Made by a program: the position numbers and the translations under genes. From CAVSRC01 sp963730325 (GTDB lineage: Bacteria; Pseudomonadota; Alphaproteobacteria; Rhizobiales; Kaistiaceae), in contig CAVSRC010000008.1 in assembly GCA_963730325.1 (NCBI GenBank), positions 245,727 to 309,726 on the forward strand: a DNA stretch of 64,000 nucleotides, in the 5' to 3' direction. Positions within the stretch are counted from its first letter, which is position 1; every line of letters starts with the position of its first letter. Under the pieces are notes generated by a model. It was given only the letters and a program-made list of their open reading frames with translations, was not told the DNA's origin and searched no databases. Shown in pieces: positions 17,383 through 25,679 of the stretch.

Positions 17383-18252
17383 ATGGACGAGAAAGAATTT
17401 CCGGCGGCCACCTTCGAGGCCAACCGGGCGCACCTCAAGGCGGTTGCCTATCGCATGCTCGGGTCGCGGAGCGAGGCGGAAGACGCGGTCCAGGAGGCGT
17501 GGCTGCGCCTCAGCCGCACCGATGCCGGCGCCGTCGACAATCTCGGCGGCTGGCTGACCACGGTGGTGGCGCGCATCTGCCTTGACATGCTGCGCCAGCG
17601 CAAATCGCGGCGCGAGGAGCCGCTGGCCTTCGGCGCGGCGATGCCGGAGCCGGCGGCCCCCGACGCGGCGCCCGACCGGGAAATACAACTGGCCGATTCG
17701 GTCGGCCTCGCCATGCTGGTGGTGCTCAACACGCTGGCGCCGGCGGAGCGCATCGCCTTCGTCCTGCACGACATGTTCGACCTTCCCTTTGACGCGATCG
17801 CGCCGATCGTGGAGCGCAGCCCGGCGGCGACCCGACAGCTCGCCAGCCGCGCCCGCCGACGGGTCCGCGGCATGCCCGCCGCCGCCGAGCGCGATCTCGA
17901 GCGGCAGCGTGCCGTGGTCGAGGCGTTCCTGGCGGCTTCGCGCCACGGCGATTTCGAAGGGTTGCTCGCCGTGCTCGACCCCGACGTGGTCGTGCGCGCC
18001 GACGCCGCGGCCGCGCGGATCGGCGCCGAGACGGGACTCAGCGGTGCCGCGGCGGTGGCGGAACGCTTCATGGGACGGGCACAGGCGGCGCGTGTGGCGT
18101 TCATCGACGGCGCCCTGGGCATTGTGGTGGCGCCGCACGGGCGCCTGCTGCTGGTGATCCGGTTGACCATCGCCGACGACAGGATCGCCGCGATGACCGC
18201 CGTCGCCGACGCGGCGACGCTGGCCCGGTTGAGACTCACCGTCATCGACTGA
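17383..18252 (+). CDS. ECF sigma factor, ECF41 (SigJ-like) with SnoaL-type C-terminal domain
   Basis: This 289-residue sigma factor has region 2 (FEANRAHLKAVAYRMLGSRS, EDAVQEAWLRL; about residues 10-75) and region 4 (TLAPAERIAFVLHDMFDLPF through RSPAATRQLASRARRRVRG; about 110-165). A SnoaL-like domain fills about residues 180-285. In ECF41 proteins this tail acts as a built-in regulator replacing an anti-sigma factor. The conserved motifs of the tail are only partly kept: DPDVVVRAD is present, but the usual NPDKL is replaced by DAATLARL. The start at 17383 follows a perfect ECF41-type promoter by about 35 bp. The partner gene lies divergent. The activating signal is unknown. Confidence 0.88.
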   Translation: MDEKEFPAATFEANRAHLKAVAYRMLGSRSEAEDAVQEAWLRLSRTDAGAVDNLGGWLTTVVARICLDMLRQRKSRREEPLAFGAAMPEPAAPDAAPDREIQLADSVGLAMLVVLNTLAPAERIAFVLHDMFDLPFDAIAPIVERSPAATRQLASRARRRVRGMPAAAERDLERQRAVVEAFLAASRHGDFEGLLAVLDPDVVVRADAAAARIGAETGLSGAAAVAERFMGRAQAARVAFIDGALGIVVAPHGRLLLVIRLTIADDRIAAMTAVADAATLARLRLTVID

Positions 18253-18426
18253 AGGCGCGCACGGCCGCCCTCCCATGGCGGGCAACCTTCCGGCAACCAT
18301 CGATCAGGCCGAGCGCCCCTCGCTTGCGCCGGTTGGCGCGCTATTTGCTCTGTCACTCGGGGCAATGCGCGGCGCGCGGGGGCGTTGGAACGCGGCCGAA
18401 CTGCCGCCTTGCCCGGAGGTCAACCC

Positions 18427-19389
18427 ATGAGCCAGTCCCTGCCCATCGTCGATATGAGCCCGCTCAGCACCGGCGGGCGGCACGCCCTGGCGGCGGTTGC
18501 CGACGCAATAGGCAGAGCGGCACGCGGCCCGGGTTTCTTCTATCTCGTCGGCCACGGCATCGACCCGTCGCTGGTCAGCAGCGTCTTCCGCGAGGCCGCC
18601 CGTTTCTTCGACCTGCCGGAAGCCGACAAGAGCAAGCAGTCAATCACGCGCTCGCCGCACAATCGCGGCTATGTGGCGATGAAGGCCGAGCGGCTCAACC
18701 CGAGCAAGGGGGCCGACCTGAAGGAGGCCTTCAACATCGGCCTCGATCTGTCGCCCAAGGACCCGCGGGTGATGGCCGGCGAGCCGTTTCGCGGGGTCAA
18801 TCAGTGGCCGGACCTGGCCGGCTGGCGCGACATCATGCTGACCTATTTCAACGCGGCCTGGTCGGTCGGCCGCGACCTGCACAAGGCGATCGCCGTCGAC
18901 CTCGGCGTCGGCCCGGACTTCTTCGACAAGAAGCTCGACCAGCCGATGGCGACGCTGCGCCTGCTGCACTACCCGCCGCAGCCGGCCACCGCGGCCGCCG
19001 GCCAGATCGGCGCCGGCGAGCACACCGACTACGGCGACGTGACGCTGCTGCTCACCGATTCGGCCAGCGGGCTGGAGGTCAAGCGGCGCGACGGCGACTG
19101 GATTCCGGCGCCGACGATTCCCGGCGCCTTCATCTGCAATATCGGCGATTGCCTGATGCGCTGGACCAACGATGTCTACGTGTCGACGCCGCACCGCGTG
19201 GTCAATCGCGGCACGCGCCACCGCTATTCGGTGGCCTTCTTCCTCGATCCCAACCCGGACGCGGTGATCGCCTGCCTGCCGACCTGCGTGTCCGAGACGC
19301 GGCCGCCGCGCTATCCGCCGGTCACCGGCGCCGACTATCTGAGCGAACGGCTCGACGCCACCTACAGTTTCCGGGCCGCGACCGCCTGA
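18427..19389 (+). CDS. 2OG-Fe(II) oxygenase, isopenicillin-N-synthase family
   Basis: This 320-residue non-haem iron oxygenase has the N-terminal DIOX_N-like domain (LPIVDMSPL through GFFYLVGHGI) and the C-terminal jelly roll. Iron ligands are visible as HTD in GEHTDYGDVTLL (about residue 200) and the distal His in TPHRVVNRG (about 256); the 2-oxoglutarate-binding Arg-Ser pair is in HRYSVAFF. GGAGG lies seven bases before the ATG. Most bacterial members have unknown substrates; the name does not imply penicillin synthesis, and no peptide synthetase is nearby. It is followed by a convergent Crp/Fnr regulator. Confidence 0.88.
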   Translation: MSQSLPIVDMSPLSTGGRHALAAVADAIGRAARGPGFFYLVGHGIDPSLVSSVFREAARFFDLPEADKSKQSITRSPHNRGYVAMKAERLNPSKGADLKEAFNIGLDLSPKDPRVMAGEPFRGVNQWPDLAGWRDIMLTYFNAAWSVGRDLHKAIAVDLGVGPDFFDKKLDQPMATLRLLHYPPQPATAAAGQIGAGEHTDYGDVTLLLTDSASGLEVKRRDGDWIPAPTIPGAFICNIGDCLMRWTNDVYVSTPHRVVNRGTRHRYSVAFFLDPNPDAVIACLPTCVSETRPPRYPPVTGADYLSERLDATYSFRAATA

Positions 19390-19497
19390 GGCACTGCGGG
19401 CCCGGCGCGGCTCAGGCGCCGCCCTTGCGCTTCAACTCGCGGTCCTCGATGGCGACCCGCCGCGGCGCGGTGGCGACGCCGCACGAAACCCGCCCTC

Positions 19498-20292
19498 TCA
19501 GCCCCGACTTCGGCTTCGGTTCGCCAGCATGACGACGGCGCCGTCGTCGCCCTCGCCGGCGATCTCCATCAGGCGGACGCGATCGTGAATGGTAACGCGG
19601 TCCTTGCGCAGGGTGACGATTCCCGCCTCGCGCAGGCCGCGCAGCACCCGGTTGACGTGGATGGCGGTGAGCCCGAGGGCATCGGCAATCAGGTACTGGC
19701 TGAGCGGACAATCGTAGCCATCCGGCCCGGCAAGGCCGATGCGCAAGAGGCGGCGCTCGAGGCGGAGCAGAAGGCGGGCAAGGCGTGCGCGGCTGTCGCG
19801 GCGGCCGAGATTGACCAGCTGCTCGACCAGTGCCGACTGGACCTGTGACTGAAGGCGCAGGAGAACCACGAAGATCTCCGGCCATTCGCGCGATGCGCGC
19901 CTGAGCGATTCCATCGAGATTTCGGCGACGACCGTATCGGTGATCGTCTCGACGCCGCGCCCGGCGGTGGCACGGAAGGGATCGCTGAAGGAGATCATGT
20001 TGCCCGGCAGCAGGAATCCGTGCACCTGGCGCTCGCCATTGGCGAGAAGCGTATAGGCGAAGGCCCAGCCTTCGCGGACGACATAGGCGAACCTGGCCGC
20101 GTCGCCGCTGCCGCCGAGCTGGCTGCGCGGGCGCAAGGCCAGCGGCGGGCCCTGCAAAGCGGCAACGATGCGCGCCTGTTCGGCGGTCAGCGGGCCGATC
20201 GTTGCCAGCCGTGCAAGAAACGGATCGATCGGCTCGGGTTCGGCCGCGCCGCCAGTGGCGGGCCGAGCCAGGGACGCAAACTGATAGGCCAT
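19498..20292 (-). CDS. Crp/Fnr-family transcriptional regulator
   Basis: This 264-residue regulator has a cyclic-nucleotide-binding-like beta-barrel (about 50-150: YVVREGWAFAYTLLANGERQ, then VHGFLLPGNMISF) and a C-terminal winged helix (about 185-245: LSQYLIADALGLTAIHVNRV, then LRGLREAGIV). It lacks the N-terminal cysteines of FNR-type iron-sulphur sensors, so it is not an oxygen-sensing FNR; the ligand is unknown. The start at 20292 is preferred to 20310 because GGAG lies eight bases ahead of it. It faces the 2OG oxygenase gene convergently. Crp-type proteins of this subgroup are numerous in Rhizobiales and usually control stress genes. Confidence 0.88.
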   Translation of the reverse strand: MAYQFASLARPATGGAAEPEPIDPFLARLATIGPLTAEQARIVAALQGPPLALRPRSQLGGSGDAARFAYVVREGWAFAYTLLANGERQVHGFLLPGNMISFSDPFRATAGRGVETITDTVVAEISMESLRRASREWPEIFVVLLRLQSQVQSALVEQLVNLGRRDSRARLARLLLRLERRLLRIGLAGPDGYDCPLSQYLIADALGLTAIHVNRVLRGLREAGIVTLRKDRVTIHDRVRLMEIAGEGDDGAVVMLANRSRSRG

Positions 20293-20473
20293 GCACTGCT
20301 CCGGTGACATCCCCAGTCACTCGTTGAACGCAGTACATGGAGCCCGGCCGGCGCACGTCCACCATCAACTTTTCGAGATCGAGGTGCCGGCGCCCTCCCC
20401 CGCCGCTGCCGATCGCCGGCGCAACAAGGCGGCCGCGCAGCGCAGCCGCCTTGTTCGAGATCCGGCGTGGCGC

Positions 20474-20731
20474 CTAGTCGCTGCCGAATTCGCCGCCGCA
20501 CTGTACCGCAGAGCCGATGGCGCCCAGCGCCTGGGACTCGGAGGCATAGGGCCCGCTGATCATCGCCTCGCCGGAGGTTGCCATCCGGTTCGACACGAAG
20601 CAGGCGTGCGTATTCACGTCAGACAGAACGCGCCACGAACCCGCGTCGTTGTCGTGCATGGTGCGCGCATAGGCGGCCGGTGCGCCAACCAGCGCCGCGA
20701 CTGCCAATAGGGGTAAAAGCACCTTCTTCAT
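20474..20731 (-). CDS. Small secreted protein, unknown
   Basis: This 85-residue protein begins with a signal peptide (MKKVLLPLLAVAALVGAPAA, cleavage after YA). The mature portion of about 60 residues has two cysteines (HACFVSN and VQCGGEF) placed to form one disulphide. No known family is recognised, although small periplasmic proteins of this layout are common in Rhizobiales. The start at 20731 is chosen because it begins the signal peptide; an in-frame upstream ATG adds eleven uncharacteristic residues. A strong hairpin lies just upstream of the start. Confidence 0.7.
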   Translation of the reverse strand: MKKVLLPLLAVAALVGAPAAYARTMHDNDAGSWRVLSDVNTHACFVSNRMATSGEAMISGPYASESQALGAIGSAVQCGGEFGSD

Positions 20732-20751
20732 CGATCTGCTCCACGTAGGAG

Positions 20752-20775
20752 AACCCCGGTTCAAGGCCGGGGTTT
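20752..20775. terminator. Terminator-like hairpin
   Basis: Perfect 8-bp arms AACCCCGG (20752-20759) and CCGGGGTT (20767-20774) flank a 7-base loop. It lies in the 170-bp gap between the malonyl-CoA decarboxylase stop and the start of the small secreted gene, both on the minus strand, so it probably ends the upstream transcript. Confidence 0.5.
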
Positions 20776-20900
20776 CCGTTTGTCGCCCGCGAGAGAAGGC
20801 TAGGCGCGGCGGCGCCGGTCCGCGCTAATCCTGATTATGATGGAGAAGATTTAAGGTTGGCCGGCGAGGAGGCCGGCCGGCGCAATCGCACCGGCCGTAC

Positions 20901-22352
20901 TCATTGCGCCTCGTGGGTGCGCGCGGCGGCGACCAGCTGGGCCGCGGCGCGGCGGCGCGATGTCGCGCGGTTGCGTCGCGCCCCGGCGCGGCCGGCGGGC
21001 AGCGCCCGGCGCACCAGGGAGGAAGCGATCACTTCGTCGCGCTCGGCATAGGCCTCGTGGTTCCGCTCGATCAGGCGCGGATCGTAGAGATAGTTGACCA
21101 TCAGCCCGTAGGACTGCTCGAGGCCCTTGGGCGAGGTATCGCCGAGCATGTTGAGCCGTTCCAGGCGGGCGCCGTTGCCAAGATGGAAGCGGGCGATGGC
21201 GTCGGCAACGCGGCCGCGGCCGTCGCGGGCCTCGAGAAAATAGGCGGACGCGGCGGCGAGGAACGGCGCGCCGATCTCCTCGACGATGGCGCCATCGTGC
21301 TGCCAGCCGGGCGTATCGAGGGCGGCGAGCGCGGCGCGCGTGTCCGGGCCGAGCAGGCCATCCTCGGACTTCCGTTCGGCATCGAGCCAGCGGGCGAAGC
21401 GGGGCACCGGCGAGAGGGTGACGAAGGTGGTGAGGCCGGGAAACTCGTGACGCAACTCCTCGACCACCTGCTTGATGAGAAAGTTGCCGAAGCTGACGCC
21501 GGCAAGGCCGCGCTGGGTGTTGGAGATCGAATAGAAGACGGCGGTGGTCGCCTCCTGCGGCGTGATCGGCGCGCGGTTGGTATCGAGGATCGGCGCGATC
21601 TTCCCCGGCATGTCGCGGGTGAAGGCGACCTCGACGAAGATCAGCGGATCGTCGGGCAGGCGCGGATGGAAGAAGCCGTAGCAGCGCCGGTCGGACGGCC
21701 CCAGCCGGTTCTTGAGATCGTCCCATCCGTGGATGGCGTGCACCGCCTCGTAGCGGATGAGCTTCTCCAGGACGCTTGCCGGCGTGTCCCAATCGATCGG
21801 GCGGAGGATGAGGAAGCCGCGATTGAACCAGGACGAGAAGAGATGGACGAAATCGGCATCGACCGGCGCCAGGCCGGGATCGTCGGCGCAGGCATCGATC
21901 AGCGCCTCGCGCATGCGGATGAGCGCGGCGGTGCCGCCCGGCGCGTAATTCATGCGGCGGATGAGCTCCAGGCGGCGGGGTTCGGTGGCGCGCTGGAGAC
22001 GGGCCAGCGGCTTGGGCGCGGGGGCCGCGCGCCAGGCATCGATCGCCGCCTCGACGGCTTCGCTGTCGGCGCCGAAATGGCTGGCGAGCGCCTTGAGGAA
22101 GGCAAGGCGCGCGTCGCGATCGGCGACCTCGAATTCGGCCAGCAGGCGCTCGGCCAGCGCCATGCCCGACGCCTCGCCGCGGCGTGACAGCAACTGCTCG
22201 CCGAGATCGACGAGACCCGCCCCGCCGCGCGCGCCCAGGGCGCCGAATTCGTCCACCCGGAAGAGCGCCCGGCCGCGGGCGGTGATCGCGTCCAGCAGCT
22301 CGGAAAGCAGCGCCGAACGCCCGGGCGACCTTGCCTCGCGTGGTGTCTTCAT
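20901..22352 (-). CDS. Malonyl-CoA decarboxylase
   Basis: This 483-residue enzyme converts malonyl-CoA to acetyl-CoA and CO2. The helical N-terminal domain (about 1-190) is followed by the GNAT-fold catalytic domain, with RCYGFFHPRLPDDPLIFVEV, FYSISNTQRGLAGVSFGNFL and IKQVVEELRHEFP. Late in the chain is SYGLMVNYLYDPRLIERNHE. The start at 22352 follows GGGAGGCGG; longer in-frame starts overlap the untranslated leader. In rhizobia the enzyme (MatA) usually comes with matB (malonyl-CoA synthetase) and matC (malonate carrier); neither is nearby here, so the enzyme may serve to remove malonyl-CoA made in the cell instead of consuming imported malonate. Confidence 0.92.
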   Translation of the reverse strand: MKTPREARSPGRSALLSELLDAITARGRALFRVDEFGALGARGGAGLVDLGEQLLSRRGEASGMALAERLLAEFEVADRDARLAFLKALASHFGADSEAVEAAIDAWRAAPAPKPLARLQRATEPRRLELIRRMNYAPGGTAALIRMREALIDACADDPGLAPVDADFVHLFSSWFNRGFLILRPIDWDTPASVLEKLIRYEAVHAIHGWDDLKNRLGPSDRRCYGFFHPRLPDDPLIFVEVAFTRDMPGKIAPILDTNRAPITPQEATTAVFYSISNTQRGLAGVSFGNFLIKQVVEELRHEFPGLTTFVTLSPVPRFARWLDAERKSEDGLLGPDTRAALAALDTPGWQHDGAIVEEIGAPFLAAASAYFLEARDGRGRVADAIARFHLGNGARLERLNMLGDTSPKGLEQSYGLMVNYLYDPRLIERNHEAYAERDEVIASSLVRRALPAGRAGARRNRATSRRRAAAQLVAAARTHEAQ

Positions 22353-22515
22353 CCTGTTCCGCCTCCCGGCTATCCGCCGCTTCCCATCAGGTCTCTCATA
22401 TGTGGCGCTTCCCGGGCCAACCGCCAGACCGGTGCGCGGCAATGTCCGCTTGACTGCGGAGGCGCATCGCGCAACGTGGCGCCCGATCGCCCCCCTCGCA
22501 TTGGCCTTTCGACCC

Positions 22516-24138
22516 ATGACCCTCAACAAAGCGACCGACTGGTGGCGCGGCGCCGTCATCTATCAGATCTATCCGCGCTCCTTTCAGGATTCGAACGGCG
22601 ACGGCATCGGCGACCTTGCCGGGATCACGAGCCGGCTCGGCTATGTCGCCGATCTCGGCGTCGATGCGATCTGGCTCGCACCGTTCTTCGTCTCGCCGAT
22701 GAAGGATTTCGGCTACGACGTGGCGGACTACATCGATGTCGATCCGATCTTCGGCACGCTCGCCGACTTCGACGCGCTGGTCAGCGAAGCCCATCGCCTC
22801 GGTATCAAGGTGATCATCGATCAGGTGCTGTCGCACAGCTCCGACCAGCACGCCTGGTTCAAGGAGAGCCGCGCCGACCGGACGAACCCGAAGGCCGACT
22901 GGTATGTCTGGGCCGATCCGCAAGCCGACGGATCGCCGCCCAACAACTGGCTGTCGATCTTCGGCGGGCCGGCCTGGCAGTGGGACTCGCGCCGCCGGCA
23001 ATATTACTTCCACAATTTCCTGGTCTCGCAGCCCGACTTCAATTTCCACAATCCGGCTGTGCAGGATGCGTTGCTCGATACGGTGGCGTTCTGGCTGAAG
23101 CGCGGGGTGGACGGCTTCCGCCTCGACACGTCGAACTTCTATTTCCATTCGCAGTCGCTGAAATCGAACCCGCCGGCGACGCCGCGCACCACGCCCGAGG
23201 TCTCCGCCGCCAATCCCTACAGCATGCAGGACCACGTCCACGACAAGAGCCAGGTGGAGAACCTGGAATTCCTGAAGCGCTTCCGCGCGTTGCTCGACCG
23301 CTATGGCGCGACGACCAGCGTCGGCGAAATCGCCGACGGGGAGCGCTCGCTGAAGACCATGGCCGCCTACACCTCCGGCGGCGACAAGCTGCATATGTGC
23401 TACACGTTCGACTTCCTCGGGCCGACCTTCACGGCGCGCTTCTTCCGCGAGAACATCGAAGCCTTCGAAACCGTCGTGGCGGACGGCTGGGCGTGCTGGG
23501 CCTTCTCCAACCACGACATCACGCGCCATGTCAGCCGCTGGCAGGCATGGGGCGACCGTGACCGGCTGGCGCGGCTCGCCGCCGCCATCCTGCTGTCGCT
23601 GCGCGGCTCGGTGAGCCTTTATCAGGGCGAGGAACTGGGCCTGCCGGAGGCCGAACTCCGCTTCGAGGACCTGGTCGATCCCTATGGCATCACCTTCTGG
23701 CCGGAATATGTGGGCCGTGACGGCTGCCGCACGCCGATGGTCTGGGAGCGGCAAGCGCCCAATGGCGGCTTTTCAAGCGCCAGGCCCTGGCTGCCGGTGC
23801 CGGACGCGCACCTGGCGATGGCGGTCGGCGCCGAGAGCCGCGACGAAGCATCGGTGCTGGCGCACTACAAGAGGCTCCTCGCCTTCCGCCGCGCCCATCC
23901 GGCGCTGAGGACCGGCACGATCCGCTTCGTCGATGCGCCGGAGGACGTCCTCGCCTTCGTGCGCGCGGGCAGCGGCGAGACGATCCTGTGCGCCTTCAAT
24001 CTCGGCAGGGAGGACGCGCGCGTGACCGCGCCCGCGGCGCTGACGCCGCTCGCCGGCACGGGCTTTGCCGCGACGCCCGAGGCGGACGGGCTGAGCGTGA
24101 TGCTGAAGCCGGGGGAGGCTTTCTTCGGACTGCTCTAG
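22516..24138 (+). CDS. GH13 alpha-glucosidase
   Basis: This 540-residue enzyme hydrolyses alpha-glucosidic bonds in short maltose- or sucrose-like sugars. The GH13 barrel starts with WWRGAVIYQIYPRSFQDSNG, and DGIGDLAGI carries the calcium-independent oligo-glucosidase signature. Catalytic residues are visible: nucleophile Asp near 204 in DGFRLDTSNF, acid/base Glu near 271 in VGEIADG and the transition-state Asp near 334 in SNHDITR. No signal peptide is present, so it acts in the cytosol. It lies alone between divergent malonyl-CoA decarboxylase and a convergent gene, without the ABC transporter often seen beside rhizobial aglA, so the specific substrate stays open. Confidence 0.9.
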   Translation: MTLNKATDWWRGAVIYQIYPRSFQDSNGDGIGDLAGITSRLGYVADLGVDAIWLAPFFVSPMKDFGYDVADYIDVDPIFGTLADFDALVSEAHRLGIKVIIDQVLSHSSDQHAWFKESRADRTNPKADWYVWADPQADGSPPNNWLSIFGGPAWQWDSRRRQYYFHNFLVSQPDFNFHNPAVQDALLDTVAFWLKRGVDGFRLDTSNFYFHSQSLKSNPPATPRTTPEVSAANPYSMQDHVHDKSQVENLEFLKRFRALLDRYGATTSVGEIADGERSLKTMAAYTSGGDKLHMCYTFDFLGPTFTARFFRENIEAFETVVADGWACWAFSNHDITRHVSRWQAWGDRDRLARLAAAILLSLRGSVSLYQGEELGLPEAELRFEDLVDPYGITFWPEYVGRDGCRTPMVWERQAPNGGFSSARPWLPVPDAHLAMAVGAESRDEASVLAHYKRLLAFRRAHPALRTGTIRFVDAPEDVLAFVRAGSGETILCAFNLGREDARVTAPAALTPLAGTGFAATPEADGLSVMLKPGEAFFGLL

Positions 24139-24145
24139 CGCCCGC

Positions 24146-25147
24146 TCAATTCCCCGCCGGCTTGAGGATGAGCACGTCGAAATCGCGCTCGGGGGAGAAA
24201 TCGGTCGCCGTCATCTCGAACCGGGTCGGCGCGATCTTGCGCACGCCGGTGCCGCAGAAGCTGACCAGATTCGCGGTGCTGCCCTTGTCGACGGTCAGGC
24301 TGAACGAAGCGATGGTGCCGGCCCAGTTGTTGCCGGTGGTCAGGATGTAGGAGATGCGGTTCTCGAAGAAGGGCGGATAGTCGCCACCCGCCTTGGCCAT
24401 GGCGCGCAACACGGCCTTCTCGAAGTTTTTGTCGAGGCAGTAGCGCTGGCGATAATCCTCATAGGTCGCGCCGGCGAAGCGCCCGTCCTGAAAGAAGTTG
24501 ACGCCGACGGTGGCGCCGACGCTCGGCGTGTAGCGATGCTCGACGGCAATCGTGCGGCCGGCGGGAAAGGTCATGCGCCACCAATAGGTGGATTTCAGCA
24601 CCCAGAACGGCGTCGGGTGATCCTCCATGCCCTTGCCGACATCGTAGCGGTCGATGAAGACGATGCCGCGGCTCTGCCAATCGGCAAGCGTCTCCGGCGG
24701 AAGCGCGGCCAGCGCATCGAAGGCGGCCTCGCCAAAGGGAAAGAGCGGCACGCCGGCTTGCTTCAGCGTGTCGGTGACGTCGAGCGTGCCGGCGAAGGCC
24801 CGCTGCTCGAGCTTCACGGCGACGGAGCGGCCTTCGACGCTGACGCCGAAGCCGAGGAAGTTGTCGGACTTGATGTCCGGCAGGGCGGTGTCGCCATCGG
24901 GGTTGTACTGGATGTCGGGCATCGGGAAGGCGACGATGGTGTCGACATCCGCGTCGGTCTGGTTGCGGAAGCGATAGGCCACGCGGATCTCGTCAAGCGA
25001 GACGAACAGATCCTCGCTGTCCATGCTGATGGCGTCGGTGCGGGTGAGAACCAGTCCGCCGGTCTTGATCTCGGCGGTCGAATCGTTGGCCAGCGCCGGC
25101 GCGCTTGCAGCAAGCGCCAGAGCCATGGCGGCGACCGATTTGAGCAT
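24146..25147 (-). CDS. Exported DUF4424 protein
   Basis: This 333-residue protein starts with a signal peptide (MLKSVAAMALALAASAPALA). Its mature N-terminus, NDSTAEIKTGGLVLTRTDAI followed by SMDSEDLFVSLDEIRVAYRF, is the hallmark of DUF4424 proteins, which are widespread periplasmic proteins of unknown role. DVDTIVAFPMPDIQY and the later WWRMTFPAGRTIAVEHRY segment are also typical. It overlaps no neighbour and is convergent with the GH13 gene seven bases away. No catalytic motif is visible; a beta-sandwich, envelope-associated role is a reasonable guess only. Confidence 0.85.
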   Translation of the reverse strand: MLKSVAAMALALAASAPALANDSTAEIKTGGLVLTRTDAISMDSEDLFVSLDEIRVAYRFRNQTDADVDTIVAFPMPDIQYNPDGDTALPDIKSDNFLGFGVSVEGRSVAVKLEQRAFAGTLDVTDTLKQAGVPLFPFGEAAFDALAALPPETLADWQSRGIVFIDRYDVGKGMEDHPTPFWVLKSTYWWRMTFPAGRTIAVEHRYTPSVGATVGVNFFQDGRFAGATYEDYRQRYCLDKNFEKAVLRAMAKAGGDYPPFFENRISYILTTGNNWAGTIASFSLTVDKGSTANLVSFCGTGVRKIAPTRFEMTATDFSPERDFDVLILKPAGN

Positions 25148-25679
25148 GGCGTCGCTCTCCTTGAGACCGTCCCTCGGGACCCAGGGCAAGACTACAGGAA
25201 ACCCCGGCATGCGTCGTGCCGACGCTCCATAAGCCGCGGAAAAGCGGCGTTACCGACCTCACATGGCTTTGTTCTGCCAAAACGCTTCACACTGCATCAT
25301 ATACTTATAGTTGTATTGCCCATCAAGGACACGCACAATTATTCAGGCGGTTTCCGCCAGATGGACCGAGAGCGTCGAGCGTCCGAACGGCTGATTTTCG
25401 GCGCGAGAGCGCGCGACGTTCATCATAGCGTTCGAGACGGACCAATGCGTGCAGCGCCAGGACTGTCTTCTGTGCACCGTCCTCCCCGACTGGCACCACC
25501 AAGTCCGTCAAGTGCATCCGCTTAACCTTGCGGATGCGCTGAAGATCGATCGTGGCTTCAGCTACCTGACGCGCTCGATGGCTCGCTGGCAGTCAGACAA
25601 TCGTTCTTGAGGATTATGCCACGGGTGCAGGGTGCGATTCGCTGCTCACCTCGTTCTCTGTAGCGCTGGTGTCTTGTTG
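25148..25679. other. Intergenic stretch with decayed gene pieces
   Basis: These 530 bases hold no intact gene. The minus strand contains a piece of a TGPRT-family protein (listed separately). The plus strand from about 25510 to 25611 ends in a short open frame whose tail (LADALKIDRGFSYLTRSMAR) looks like a protein C-terminus that I cannot assign. The stretch marks the edge between the GC-rich housekeeping region and the polysaccharide cluster. Confidence 0.6.
25323..25517 (-). pseudogene. C-terminal relic of the TGPRT-type protein family
   Basis: A 64-codon reading frame contains VRLERYDERRALSRRKSAVR, then TLDALGP. This matches the C-terminus of the intact 148-residue protein encoded at 43605-44051 (IRLDRYERRALSRRKFAVRA). 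The DNA is also clearly similar, with a three-base length difference. The rest of the gene is missing, so this is a truncated copy. It lies just outside the polysaccharide cluster. Confidence 0.65.

Noticed and set aside
18427..19389. A beta-lactam biosynthesis role suggested by the isopenicillin-N-synthase family
   Set aside because: The family is broad and there is no peptide synthetase or acyltransferase gene nearby.
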